NCBI GenBank assembly: GCA_039810585.1
Contig: JBDHXF010000010.1
Span: 15,167 to 79,166, forward strand
DNA from: JBBATK01 sp039810585
GTDB lineage: Bacteria; Bacteroidota; Ignavibacteria; Kapaibacteriales; NICIL-2
DNA length: 64,000 bases
Direction of reading: 5' to 3'
The number at the start of each line of letters is the position of its first letter. Within the stretch, counting starts at the first letter, position 1. The position numbers and the translations under genes were made by a program. Below, one piece after another: positions 35,801 through 43,760 of the stretch. The notes beneath the pieces were generated by a model. The model saw only the letters and a program-made list of their open reading frames with translations, did not search any database and was not told the DNA's origin.

Positions 35801-38336
35801 TTTGGTGAGCCGGCATATACCCATCGCCATAGCGAATGCCGAAGAAGACCTTCTGCGTAGGCACATCCACGGTGGCCAAACGATTGACCGGTCGTCCGGT
35901 CTCGTCGAATACTGTACCAAAGACCTTTGCACTTAGCATACCCGAGTTCTCGAGCTCAGCGGGAATCGCGAATGAAACAGATGCGTTGCCGTGCTCATCC
36001 GTTTTGCCTTGCTGCACCTGATTGGCCACGTTCTTCGTGTTCTGCGTGGTAATAGAGAAGTTGTAATTCTTGAATTGTTTGGGCTGGAAGTACTTGCGTC
36101 CCAGGTCGCAACTGATCTCAAAATTCCTGTTCGCCGCAGGCGGACCGAAATAATTCATCGCATTGACGGAGGCTACAATGCTATCGCTCACCTCGTAGAC
36201 TTGTTTGCTCGTTGTAAGCGAAACCTTAATTCGATCGGGAACGAACTCCTCCACCGAAACGCTCTTGCTGCATAGGATGATGTCGTTCGATGACAACACT
36301 TCCGCCTGATAGGTTCCCGTTGTCATCGAGTTTGGAAGAGGGATATCCGTTGCAGCAGAACCCTCTCCATCGAGACTGAGTTTGAGTAAACGCCATTCCT
36401 TCCCGTCGGGAGCGCTGATGCGCAATTTGATGGGCACCTTGGTTACCGCATTCCACTTGCTATCACGTACGATGGTATTGAAGTGCAATGTCTCTCCCGG
36501 TCGGTATGCCTCGCGGTCACCATACAAGAACGCCTGCAAACCCGTACTGTTTTCTTGGAGGCCACCCACGTCAAATCGAGAAGTTTCCACATGGGTGTCG
36601 TTGAACATCATGTAATTGAAGTCGCCGGCAACAGTGGCTGTAATCATGCCAACGGTAAAGTCCTTCGCCTTGCGCAGCACATTCTCAAACTTTGCTACCC
36701 CGTTACCATCAGTAATAGTGCTCTGTAACACCTGATTGTTGGTCGAGACGAATTTCACCGTCACGCCATTCATGCTCTCGGCGCTTTTGATGGAATTGCA
36801 GAAGACATAGACGTCGTTGCGGCTTTGCTTGGCAATCATTCCTATGTCCGACACCGACACCAATTTCCCGGCACTCAAGTAGCGATCGTCCATCGACTCG
36901 ACTTTCACCACGTAGATGCCCTTGTATTCACCCAGGTTGTCTACCGACAAATTCAGTAGCGAAACGTTACCGTTCTTGGCAAATGACTTCGTATCGTATT
37001 CATGCTCGGAAATCACATTGCCGTAGATCTTGTAGTACTCGGCCGAACGGTCAAAATTCCCATAACCACCACCATAGCTCGGCTGATGGTACTCTGCATC
37101 GTCTTCACCATCACCGGACGAGCTGACGTCGTAATCGTGATAATCGTTATTCGACTCATCGTCGTAATAATATTGCCGGGCTTCTCGTAAAAACGCCTGG
37201 ATATTATTCTCAAATATTTTAATGATGGTCACCTTTACCTTCGGTACTCCAACAATTCGCACACCGATATTGCGATAACTTTTCGGACTTAAATACATTG
37301 CCTTTGCCGAGCTGAACTTTATCTGAGGCTCAAGTGCGCCAAAGTTGATATTCTTGACGTAGTCCTGACTCATCACTCCACCCAACACACCCTTTAGAGT
37401 TTTATAAATCAGAATCGAATAATTTCGAGACGCTTCAAAATTCCCCTTTAAACGAAACCCATAATCTGTAATTTCATTCTGCAGTCCCGAAACTTCGGGA
37501 TCGACTTTACCCCACTGATTAGCCACTAACTCAACCGGCTGCGAAGTGTAGAATTTGACGATACCCATACCATCTTCAAATTCTGTACTACACGACGTAA
37601 TTTCGAGTTTCTTTCGTGACGTGACTTGCGTTTCCACGAGCATATCGCTCGTCGTTTTCCACTCTGACCCTACACAGCTCAGACCCGCAGAAACAGAGGC
37701 TTTGAGCAAACCATCATCAACAGCATCACCCAAATTTTGTAACTCAATTTTTACATCAGGGCCCACCGTCACATCAGGAACGGTAAAGGCTGCTGGTTGA
37801 TCGTTCACCGTAAGATGAAGGAGCGCGCCAACACTTTGAGCTTTTACCGGATAGTTAAAGTGCAACGTGGCCTGCAACTCAACCACTCCACCACGTTCAG
37901 CAACGCGCACCCACGATGCATCGCAAGACTCCATTTTTAAATACGGCGTATGCGTTGTGAAATGCACATCCGAACCTAATGCTGTCTTCTCTCCGCCTAA
38001 ACCAAGCACAGATTTGGTAATATCAATGGTATAATTCGTGCTCGGAGCGAATTGTTGTGCCGGTGAAAAACTTAATTCATGTGCGGATATCCACTTGCAC
38101 ACACCTCGAACCGGTGGTTCGAAATGAACATACTCTGTGGTATCCCACTGATCCACAAGCGAGTCGGCAACAACGTCTGCGTTGAACGTGAAGACCAAAT
38201 TTTGTTGCGGTGAAATGATGTCGTTGAAGTTGGTGGACTTCACTTCAAGACCACTGTGGAAGGAACACGAGCTCACGCTCAGGATAAGGCAGCACAAGGC
38301 TGCTGCGGTGCAGGCACGAAGCAGAAAGCGAGACAT
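32859..38336 (-). CDS. Bacterial alpha-2-macroglobulin lipoprotein
   Basis: 1825 residues. Signal peptide ends in a lipobox VSSC with Cys24 to be lipidated, anchoring it in the periplasmic face of a membrane. Macroglobulin MG beta domains follow (GDREAYRPGETLHFNT is the typical MG3-MG4 entry), then the alpha-2-macroglobulin region and the thioester site CVEQ with Cys1371 and Gln1374 (YPYGCVEQTTSKA), inside the alpha/alpha toroid. The thioester is intact, so the protein should covalently trap proteases. Residues about 383-436 form an unusual Tyr/Asp/Glu/Gly-rich low-complexity stretch not standard in this family. Two nt upstream of pbpC. Length is in the usual range (about 1,600-2,000). Confidence 0.95.
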   Translation of the reverse strand: MSRFLLRACTAAALCCLILSVSSCSFHSGLEVKSTNFNDIISPQQNLVFTFNADVVADSLVDQWDTTEYVHFEPPVRGVCKWISAHELSFSPAQQFAPSTNYTIDITKSVLGLGGEKTALGSDVHFTTHTPYLKMESCDASWVRVAERGGVVELQATLHFNYPVKAQSVGALLHLTVNDQPAAFTVPDVTVGPDVKIELQNLGDAVDDGLLKASVSAGLSCVGSEWKTTSDMLVETQVTSRKKLEITSCSTEFEDGMGIVKFYTSQPVELVANQWGKVDPEVSGLQNEITDYGFRLKGNFEASRNYSILIYKTLKGVLGGVMSQDYVKNINFGALEPQIKFSSAKAMYLSPKSYRNIGVRIVGVPKVKVTIIKIFENNIQAFLREARQYYYDDESNNDYHDYDVSSSGDGEDDAEYHQPSYGGGYGNFDRSAEYYKIYGNVISEHEYDTKSFAKNGNVSLLNLSVDNLGEYKGIYVVKVESMDDRYLSAGKLVSVSDIGMIAKQSRNDVYVFCNSIKSAESMNGVTVKFVSTNNQVLQSTITDGNGVAKFENVLRKAKDFTVGMITATVAGDFNYMMFNDTHVETSRFDVGGLQENSTGLQAFLYGDREAYRPGETLHFNTIVRDSKWNAVTKVPIKLRISAPDGKEWRLLKLSLDGEGSAATDIPLPNSMTTGTYQAEVLSSNDIILCSKSVSVEEFVPDRIKVSLTTSKQVYEVSDSIVASVNAMNYFGPPAANRNFEISCDLGRKYFQPKQFKNYNFSITTQNTKNVANQVQQGKTDEHGNASVSFAIPAELENSGMLSAKVFGTVFDETGRPVNRLATVDVPTQKVFFGIRYGDGYMPAHQNVNVPLVAVDKNGNAVSAQARVQFVRNTWQTVLQKNDWGGFSYVSQKKMEVLMDKVLTISGSSSSVNVTPPVSGDYEVRVMSPESDNYVSRWFWAWYWGSSESTSFEVKKEGTVDISLDKASYRVGETANVLFKTPFAGRLLVSIERNGVQSYQYLRTDERSAKMELKITGDMTPNVYVVATLFKPLDDGSMPLTVAHGAAPVMCEPENSHIAVSIDAPERCRSNTRQTVRVHAAPGSELTIAVVDEGILAIKRTKTPDPHEYFYQKRALQVESFDLYPYIFPDLKPTKTSYGAGDDSYENRLSPVITKRFNLIAYWSGIVKATGSGEASYSFDIPQFSGSLRVMAMAYHGKAFGSADKNITVADPLVVSSGLPRFLSPGDTVHIPVTLSNTTQKSMSVNAQFTVSGAAKAEGTTSQNLSIPPNGEGRAMFTLSALPAIGEARVEVKVNANGENYFDKTSIAVRPLSPLLKNTGGGSVAAGETKNITLSTAEFISSTAKSKLVVSRSMVTEFSKQLDYLIGYPYGCVEQTTSKAFPQLYVTDICQSLSGAEKSAANQNVQAAINKLQSMQLYNGGLSYWQGGIEGSWWGSAYAAHFLLEARNSGYEVNAACLDRLLHYLSKMAHMSDKRSYVYLDASNKPMTKSIAPQEIFYSLYVLALGGRQDVSLMNFYKSAPSLLSNDSRYMLACTYLALGDRNSFERVLPSQMDQWSATTFGGCFSSHIRDEALVLSVLADVEFSNPQVMTLTHHLSTLLRVQRYYSTQEEAFALIALGKVSRRVGHDKGTAVVSYGGKKVELKDNDVVINQGLVGQNVSISAKGGAVFYYYETSGISTSNTVKQEDNFMRIRRSYFDRWGREVTGGVFKQNDLVVVRLTLDMQYGSPIENVAISDLLPAGFEVENSRITDIPDLKWISSQTTPTNTDYRDDRVNLFTNLNGVQTFYYVVRAVSPGVYHVGPAAADAMYNGEFHSYNGATTLRVVQ

Positions 38337-38507
38337 AGTGATTGCCCAGCAAAAAATGTGGAAGGGAAAGAGAAGACTGTGGCGCGAAAATGCTGTATGG
38401 AATCAGCGAGTGCAAGGAAAAAAGACGCTTATTCCTTCAAAATCAAAGTTTTTTTTGGGTTTGGAGTTGAGTTATCTCAACGCGCGGCAGGGGATTTTTA
38501 CTACACG

Positions 38508-38524
38508 CAGCGCAAGGCGCTGCT
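38508..38524 (-). terminator. Weak terminator-like hairpin after the TonB receptor gene
   Basis: GCAGCGC, AAG, GCGCTGC: a 7-bp perfect stem 17 nt past the receptor stop, in the 205-bp gap before the alpha-2-macroglobulin gene. It has no clear T-run, so it may be an attenuator or 3' stabiliser rather than a full terminator. I see nothing else firm in this gap. Confidence 0.4.
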
Positions 38525-38541
38525 CTAAAGCCAAGAATGTA

Positions 38542-40773
38542 CTACCATGAGCCGTTCAGTTGGAGGTAAAATTGTCGACCCAACAAGCTTGGTAACGATC
38601 GTAAATCCAGATGATCGAGGAGGTTCATGGCTCCGACCGAAAGTCGTAGAGAACTCAGATGGAGAGCATTTTCGGTCAAGCTAAATTCCTTCGTGAGAGA
38701 ACACTTAAGGTTCCAATACGATGCGACGTATTCCGTAGCAAGATCAGGAACAGCTCGAGAGAGAGACGATAGAACACTTCCGTTTCTATCCAAGGCTTCG
38801 TCACCAAACTTCCCCACAAAATCCGCCCTCGAACTGAATACCCAGCCATCGGTGGTACAGAGATCCAGGCACACATTAGCTAAATGTTTGGACACGTACC
38901 ACAATCCACCGTAGTTGCTTCGCGTCAACGGTATAAAGCTCCCGGTCTTTGGGTCGGTCGTTCCCGCCGAACCGGCATCAATGGCGGCAAGAACGTCAAC
39001 ATCCGCAGCGTCCACGTACTGATACGAGCCCTTGGCTCGCATGCTTAACCATGAACTTAGTGTCCACGTTGCCGATGTTGTGAGCTCAAGTCCTTGGGTA
39101 CGAACATGACTGAGGTTATGATACGAATACACGGCAACCGAGCCTTGCACATGATCCAAGTAGTATTCAATCATGTTGGAGACCGTGCTATGAAAAGCTC
39201 GAATTTCGGCGTGAAAGCGCTCCATTGCGCTCCAGAACGATCGGCTGTCGCAGTCGCAACTGAAACTAAGATCATATGAAAGTGCGCGTTCCGGTTCCAG
39301 GGTATTCCCGAGTGCGTGAGCTCCCTCCAATACGTAGCCGGCTCCTTGCAGGTTATTGCGGAAGAACACGTAGAGTTGTCTGAAATCCGGAGCTTTAAAA
39401 CCACTCCCAATGGATGAACGCAGACTGAAGTTCTCGTCGAGTTTAACCAGGGCCGAGAACTTAGGACTCAAGTTTCCGCCATATTCGTTGTTTACATCCT
39501 CTCGTGCGCTTGCGGCGTAGGACAGCCAACTCAAGGGATTTCCCTCCCACTGTCCGTACACTACACCTGTTGTGTACGATGGCACAGAATCGTACCGAGT
39601 ACCGCTAATGCGATCCAAAACGTACTCGGTTCCTACAATCAGTCGATTGGATTGGTTGAAAAACACGTCGTACTGCACACTTGGTTTTAGGTAGGACCGC
39701 GCCATGTTATCCAGATTCGTTCCACTTCCTTGCACCACGTCGAAATTGTAATCTTCAGAAAATCGCGCGTAGTAAAGGGAGGCCTCTGCATGGGCATCTC
39801 CGTGAATCCATTCAGCAGCCAGACGTGATCCCAGTTCAGACTGGTCGACAGAGCCAGTATTTTGTGCGATCTGACCGAAGTACGATTCCACAAACGTGCC
39901 CACCGAGTGCGAGTGAAAGTTTCGCACACTTCCGCTGATGCGAAAGGTCGGACTGATATAAAACTTGGCTTGTGACTGCACGGTCACATCTCGAAAACCG
40001 GAATATGGAATGGTGAGTGTGTCGGCGGTCAAATTGAAGGGCGACGAATTTCGATAATCACAGAAAAGACTCCAGTCCAGGTCGTCATTCGAAAAGCCCA
40101 CGTTGACCGCAGGCTCTTGCCCCATATGCGTTGTGGTCTGCAGCGTTAATCCTCCGGTCCAGCCCGGTCGCGGCTTGACAGTGATCAAATTGATCACACC
40201 GGCAAGGGCCTCACTACCGTAGAGGCTTGACATGGGACCCTTCACTACTTCAACTTGTCGTACATTTCCCACTGCTATACGATTAAGATCGATCACACCT
40301 GCCACCCGACTGATCAGTGGCTGACCATCGACGAGGATTTGTGTGTAATCTGCGCTCATTCCTTGCAGTTGAACACCGGTATGCAGGCCATTAGAAATCC
40401 CCACCCCACTCTGATCTTCCAACACTTGATTCAGCGACGTACTTCCACTACCTTTAAGGCTTGCAGCGTCCACTACCTCTACTCTCACCGGTGAGTCTTT
40501 CAGCTCAACTTCGGATCGAGTGCCGGTTACAACTACGGTTCCTGTTTTCACTGTCTTCGTGGCGGTATCTCTCGACTTCGTCTTGTTTGAAGGAACCTTG
40601 GGTAATCGCGGTTGCGAATGCGTTGAATCCGATGGAACCAGCGTTACGGTAGAGGGACGTTCAGTACACAGGACTGCCGTCGTTAACCATAGACCGCAGA
40701 GTACGCACAGCCCCCCGAAGGGGGCGCGTATTATGAGTCGTTCTAAGAGGTTAAGAAGCTTTTTGTGGCGCAC
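38542..40773 (-). CDS. TonB-dependent outer-membrane receptor, probably for heme (HmuR type)
   Basis: 743 residues from a GTG at 40773. N-terminal signal-like segment, then a TonB-box/plug region: TGTVVVTGTRSEVELKDSP opens the plug and QILVDGQPLISR closes its first half, with YGSEALAGVINLITV the characteristic plug end. The remaining ~500 residues form the 22-strand barrel (GFKAPDFRQLY, LEPERALSYDL are family motifs); the C-terminus ends in LNGSW, aromatic. It has no carboxypeptidase-like N-terminal domain. It starts 13 nt after a HmuY-like lipoprotein, the usual order of heme-scavenging operons, so heme or hemoprotein uptake is the best guess, driven by TonB-ExbBD encoded elsewhere. Confidence 0.9.
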   Translation of the reverse strand: MRHKKLLNLLERLIIRAPFGGLCVLCGLWLTTAVLCTERPSTVTLVPSDSTHSQPRLPKVPSNKTKSRDTATKTVKTGTVVVTGTRSEVELKDSPVRVEVVDAASLKGSGSTSLNQVLEDQSGVGISNGLHTGVQLQGMSADYTQILVDGQPLISRVAGVIDLNRIAVGNVRQVEVVKGPMSSLYGSEALAGVINLITVKPRPGWTGGLTLQTTTHMGQEPAVNVGFSNDDLDWSLFCDYRNSSPFNLTADTLTIPYSGFRDVTVQSQAKFYISPTFRISGSVRNFHSHSVGTFVESYFGQIAQNTGSVDQSELGSRLAAEWIHGDAHAEASLYYARFSEDYNFDVVQGSGTNLDNMARSYLKPSVQYDVFFNQSNRLIVGTEYVLDRISGTRYDSVPSYTTGVVYGQWEGNPLSWLSYAASAREDVNNEYGGNLSPKFSALVKLDENFSLRSSIGSGFKAPDFRQLYVFFRNNLQGAGYVLEGAHALGNTLEPERALSYDLSFSCDCDSRSFWSAMERFHAEIRAFHSTVSNMIEYYLDHVQGSVAVYSYHNLSHVRTQGLELTTSATWTLSSWLSMRAKGSYQYVDAADVDVLAAIDAGSAGTTDPKTGSFIPLTRSNYGGLWYVSKHLANVCLDLCTTDGWVFSSRADFVGKFGDEALDRNGSVLSSLSRAVPDLATEYVASYWNLKCSLTKEFSLTENALHLSSLRLSVGAMNLLDHLDLRSLPSLLGRQFYLQLNGSW

Positions 40774-40786
40774 GGTTCTCTGCGTG

Positions 40787-41419
40787 TTACTTCAAACGAG
40801 TGCCGGAAGCTTTCAGATATCGGAGGGCAAAAGTCGAAAGATCGTACGTAGACATTGGGACGCTCAGCGACACAAACTGGAGTTTATATACGTTGGAGTT
40901 GGCTGACTTGATGATTACAGTCTTCTGTGAGTTCGGACTGATCAAGTGCGTTGAGGGATTGTAGTTAAACATACCGGTACCATCTAAGGCTACACTGGCA
41001 ATGCGACCGCTTGCGGCCACCGAATCTGATCTGAAGTTTGCTGCCGTGTAAGTAGTGACGTTGTCGAAGGTAGTATCCACTACATAGGCCATCGTTTTTC
41101 CGTTGTCGTTTACACTACCCGAATTGAACAGCACATCGATCTGCACTGTTCTGCCACCACCAAACACGTGTCGTACACACATATCCCACTTCGAGGTCAT
41201 GGAATCGGAGGCAACTACTGCTGAGTCCAGGTCGAATGAGTAGTAAAAATCCCGAACTGAATCTGGGGTGATGGTTATGGATTTACTCGTCAATGTGGTA
41301 TCTGTCGGGGTGACTGGTGTGGTCGATGTGTCGTTACAGGCACTGAGGGAAATCAGCACAATCGACCCAAGAAGGGCGAGGAAAATACGCAAGGGGTACT
41401 CCGGATATTGATGGTACAT
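40787..41419 (-). CDS. HmuY-like heme-binding lipoprotein
   Basis: 210 residues from the ATG at 41419 (a TTG at 41434 is in frame, but the promoter leaves too short a leader). Lipobox LISLSAC gives a lipidated surface protein. The body fits HmuY: TSKWDMCVRH, a short VLFNSGSVNDNG strand, an all-beta domain and late VYKLQFVSLS. HmuY proteins take heme from hemoproteins and pass it to the partner TonB receptor. The two Met/His residues that ligand heme in known HmuY cannot be placed with confidence here. First gene of the pair, with a TATTTTTG promoter and spaced repeats upstream that could be an iron-dependent operator. Confidence 0.8.
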   Translation of the reverse strand: MYHQYPEYPLRIFLALLGSIVLISLSACNDTSTTPVTPTDTTLTSKSITITPDSVRDFYYSFDLDSAVVASDSMTSKWDMCVRHVFGGGRTVQIDVLFNSGSVNDNGKTMAYVVDTTFDNVTTYTAANFRSDSVAASGRIASVALDGTGMFNYNPSTHLISPNSQKTVIIKSANSNVYKLQFVSLSVPMSTYDLSTFALRYLKASGTRLK

Positions 41420-41445
41420 GTGACCGGTGTTCAAACACCGGGCGA

Positions 41446-41453
41446 CAAAAATA
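41446..41453 (-). promoter_or_regulatory. Putative -7 promoter box (TATTTTTG) for the HmuY operon
   Basis: Minus-strand TATTTTTG, 26 nt from the ATG at 41419. The surrounding GTATTTTTGTCGCC is identical to the block before the PrmA-like gene at 63779-63792, suggesting that it includes the start of transcription. Confidence 0.6.
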
Positions 41454-41474
41454 CCACAATGTCCTCTTAATAGT

Positions 41475-41525
41475 TGTTAAAACACAGATATTGCGTGTAA
41501 AAACACAAAATAGTTTGTAAACCGC
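41475..41525. repeat. Helically phased direct repeats upstream of the HmuY operon
   Basis: Plus-strand TGTTAAAACACA at 41475-41486, TGTAAAAACACA at 41496-41507 and a weaker TGTAAACCGC at 41516-41525. Steps of 21 and 20 bp equal two helix turns, placing the copies on one face of the DNA just upstream of the promoter box. Confidence 0.45.
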
Positions 41526-41551
41526 TTAATTTTAGCAGATTAGTTGATTTC

Positions 41552-42835
41552 CTATCGGTAGAGAAGGTATTTTTCGCGCTTAAGACTGAACTCTTTGAGT
41601 CCTGCGCTGGCTATGGAACGAATATCAGCGTCGGTTGACCGGGGGTTGGTCAACGCGCTAAAGAGCCTGGAGCTGCCGGCTATCTTACTGAAGATTCCCT
41701 GTTTAGGCGATTTGCAAAGGGTGTCGGCGAAATACTCCGCATAGCTATGGCGCAGCCGGATCATGATTTCGACTGCTGCTGAGTACAAAGGCAGAGGTGC
41801 GTTATTATCAAAATTGAACAGCAAACCGGTGCAGTTCTGTCCGGCAAACTTTCCGTTCGTCGGGACGAACTTGGTTTGCACAGCGTGGATATTCAGCGAG
41901 TCAAGCACCCTTAGGGTACTATCCAAGTGATCAACGCGGAATTGGGGTTGTCCTAAATACTGAAAGGGCAAGGTGGTACCAATACCAATGGAGAACAAGC
42001 TCAGTTCCCCCACGAGACCCGTAAGAGCCATTCCGCGAATGGCGTTAATGCTTGGGATGTTGGGCGACGTGGGAATCCAGACGGAGTTGAGAGCTTCCCA
42101 CGACATCGTCCGATGCCAACGCTTCATTTTTACGACGGTTAAGCGACACTTTCTTGCATGTCCGTTATCATCCTTTGGCAACCAACCCTCTTCATTCATC
42201 ATGAGAGCAAGCTCACCAATAGTGAGACCGTGGATGTACGGTACGGGTACGATGCTTACGAATGAGCGCGACTCTTCATCAACCAAATTCCCATCCACGC
42301 ACTGGCCGCCAAGCGGATTGGGTCTATCTAATACATAAATCGGGATATTGTATTCGGCACACGCGTCCATCACATTGTACATCGTACTGATGAAAGTGTA
42401 AGGTCGCAAGCCAATGTCTTGCAAATCCAGCACGACGGCGTCACAGTTTCCGATCATCGCTCGGGTAGGACGGCGAGTTTTGCCGTAGAGTGAATAGGTT
42501 GGAATGCCGTAGATAATTTCACCCGAAACGCTCTCCCCTGCCGGCACTTGGGCAAAGTATCCGTGTTCCGGCGTCAGTAAGGCACAGAGCTGAAGTTCGT
42601 CGGTTGACGCCAGTACTTGCGCTGTTTCGTCGAGGGTGCGAGTGCGACTGGCGATGTTAGCAACCAGTGCAATACGCTTGTTTTTCAGGGGTTGAAAATC
42701 CAAGTCGATCAGGTTATCGATGCCAAACTTCACTGTGCTGCGCACCGGCTGCGCAGCATGAACGGGAGTGGACACGATCGTCCACGCAACGAGGAGCGCC
42801 GGGATGACGCTGCTTGGCAGACACTTGGAAAACAA
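41552..42835 (-). CDS. NamZ-like exo-beta-N-acetylmuramidase (DUF1343)
   Basis: 427 residues, signal peptide about 1-27 (cut near VHA-AQ), so periplasmic or exported. Family segments: FGIDNLI, LLTPEHGYF, YGIPTYSLYG, VVLDLQDIGLRPYTF, YVLDRPNPLGG and HGLTIGELALMMN in order. Proteins of this family release terminal N-acetylmuramic acid from peptidoglycan fragments, helping wall recycling. It is the last gene of a six-gene leftward operon, starting 4 nt after the XerD-type recombinase stop, and is followed by the HmuY promoter region. Length is typical. Confidence 0.9.
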   Translation of the reverse strand: MFSKCLPSSVIPALLVAWTIVSTPVHAAQPVRSTVKFGIDNLIDLDFQPLKNKRIALVANIASRTRTLDETAQVLASTDELQLCALLTPEHGYFAQVPAGESVSGEIIYGIPTYSLYGKTRRPTRAMIGNCDAVVLDLQDIGLRPYTFISTMYNVMDACAEYNIPIYVLDRPNPLGGQCVDGNLVDEESRSFVSIVPVPYIHGLTIGELALMMNEEGWLPKDDNGHARKCRLTVVKMKRWHRTMSWEALNSVWIPTSPNIPSINAIRGMALTGLVGELSLFSIGIGTTLPFQYLGQPQFRVDHLDSTLRVLDSLNIHAVQTKFVPTNGKFAGQNCTGLLFNFDNNAPLPLYSAAVEIMIRLRHSYAEYFADTLCKSPKQGIFSKIAGSSRLFSALTNPRSTDADIRSIASAGLKEFSLKREKYLLYR

Positions 42836-42839
42836 CGGA

Positions 42840-43760
42840 TTAGCTCCGAGGATGAAACGTTTTATGAACCGCAGATATATACGCTCTGTCTAAATGGGTA
42901 TAGATCTGTGTCGTAGAAATATCGGCGTGGCCGAGCATCTCTTGAACGGCGCGCAGGTCGGCGCCTCCCTCGATGAGGTGAGTGGCAAAGGAATGCCGTA
43001 AGGTGTGGGGATGCACATCCACGGAAAGTTGAGCGGAAACGGCTGAGCGATGGACGATATTCCAGACACTCATGCGAGAGAGTTTTCCACCCCGCTGATT
43101 GAGATAGAGCACGTCGTCCGTTGCTTGCTGGGAAACAAACAAATGCCTCACATCTCGTTGATAGCGCTGTATCCACTCCAGAGCGGAGTGTCCGATTGGG
43201 ACAATGCGTTCCTTAGAACCCTTGCCAAAAACGCGGATAATCTCAGCATCCCACAGAATGTCTCTCTGTTTCAACGCGCACAACTCGCTCACCCGCAATC
43301 CACAGGCATATAGTGTTTCAAGAATTGAGCGATCGCGAACTCCGGCTGATGTGCCCGTATCCGGTTGCTCGAGCAGGGCGTTGACCTGCTCGATGGTCAG
43401 TGCTTCCGGCAGGGCTCTTCCTCCGCGGGGAAGTTCAATCAGCTCAGCAGGGTTTTCGAGTCCTTCCTCCACGCTACACAAAAAGCCATACAAACTCTTA
43501 ATGGACGAAGAATATCGAGCTCGGCTTCCGGAACTCATTCCGAGTTCGTGCAGCAAGGCTAAAAAGTTTCGTATCGTTTCGCTCTTCGCTTCTTGAAAAG
43601 TGGAGTGCTGCTCAGAGATCAGATATTCGGCGTAGCGTTGTAAATCGTGGAGGTAACTGAGAACCGAATTTCCGGCCAGCCCACGCTCGAGGCGAAGAAA
43701 GCGCCGATAGGAATCGAGTGCTTTTTGCATCGACTTTGGTAGCGCGGCTTTGTCCTTCAT
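42840..43760 (-). CDS. xerD: Tyrosine recombinase XerD
   Basis: 306 residues. N-terminal SAM-like core-binding domain (ALDSYRRFLRLERGLAGNSVLSYLHDLQRY, in pieces) and C-terminal catalytic domain with the R, H-x-x-R, H and Tyr: LYACGLRVSELCAL, HPHTLRHSFATHL, LGHADISTTQIYTHL. Length and full motif set point to the housekeeping Xer recombinase resolving chromosome dimers at dif with XerC and FtsK, rather than a mobile-element integrase. Its ATG overlaps the PgpH-like gene's stop by four bases (ATGA), so it is translationally coupled to it. No dif site was found in the window. Confidence 0.93.
   Translation of the reverse strand: MKDKAALPKSMQKALDSYRRFLRLERGLAGNSVLSYLHDLQRYAEYLISEQHSTFQEAKSETIRNFLALLHELGMSSGSRARYSSSIKSLYGFLCSVEEGLENPAELIELPRGGRALPEALTIEQVNALLEQPDTGTSAGVRDRSILETLYACGLRVSELCALKQRDILWDAEIIRVFGKGSKERIVPIGHSALEWIQRYQRDVRHLFVSQQATDDVLYLNQRGGKLSRMSVWNIVHRSAVSAQLSVDVHPHTLRHSFATHLIEGGADLRAVQEMLGHADISTTQIYTHLDRAYISAVHKTFHPRS

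Noticed and set aside
38425..38500. T-rich stretch and GTTGAG/CTCAAC hairpin as a terminator
   Set aside because: The T-run is on the wrong side of the hairpin for either strand; not reported as a terminator.
38337..38541. A small gene hidden in the 205-bp gap before the alpha-2-macroglobulin gene
   Set aside because: Frames across it are short, run into the flanking genes and lack start context; only a hairpin is supported.
41475..41525. CRISPR-like array
   Set aside because: Only two good copies of 12 bp with no proper spacers; more likely operator half-sites.
42840..43760. XerD-like recombinase as sign of a mobile element
   Set aside because: It is the right length, lies in a tight housekeeping operon and no att repeats, tRNA or phage genes flank it; a normal Xer recombinase.
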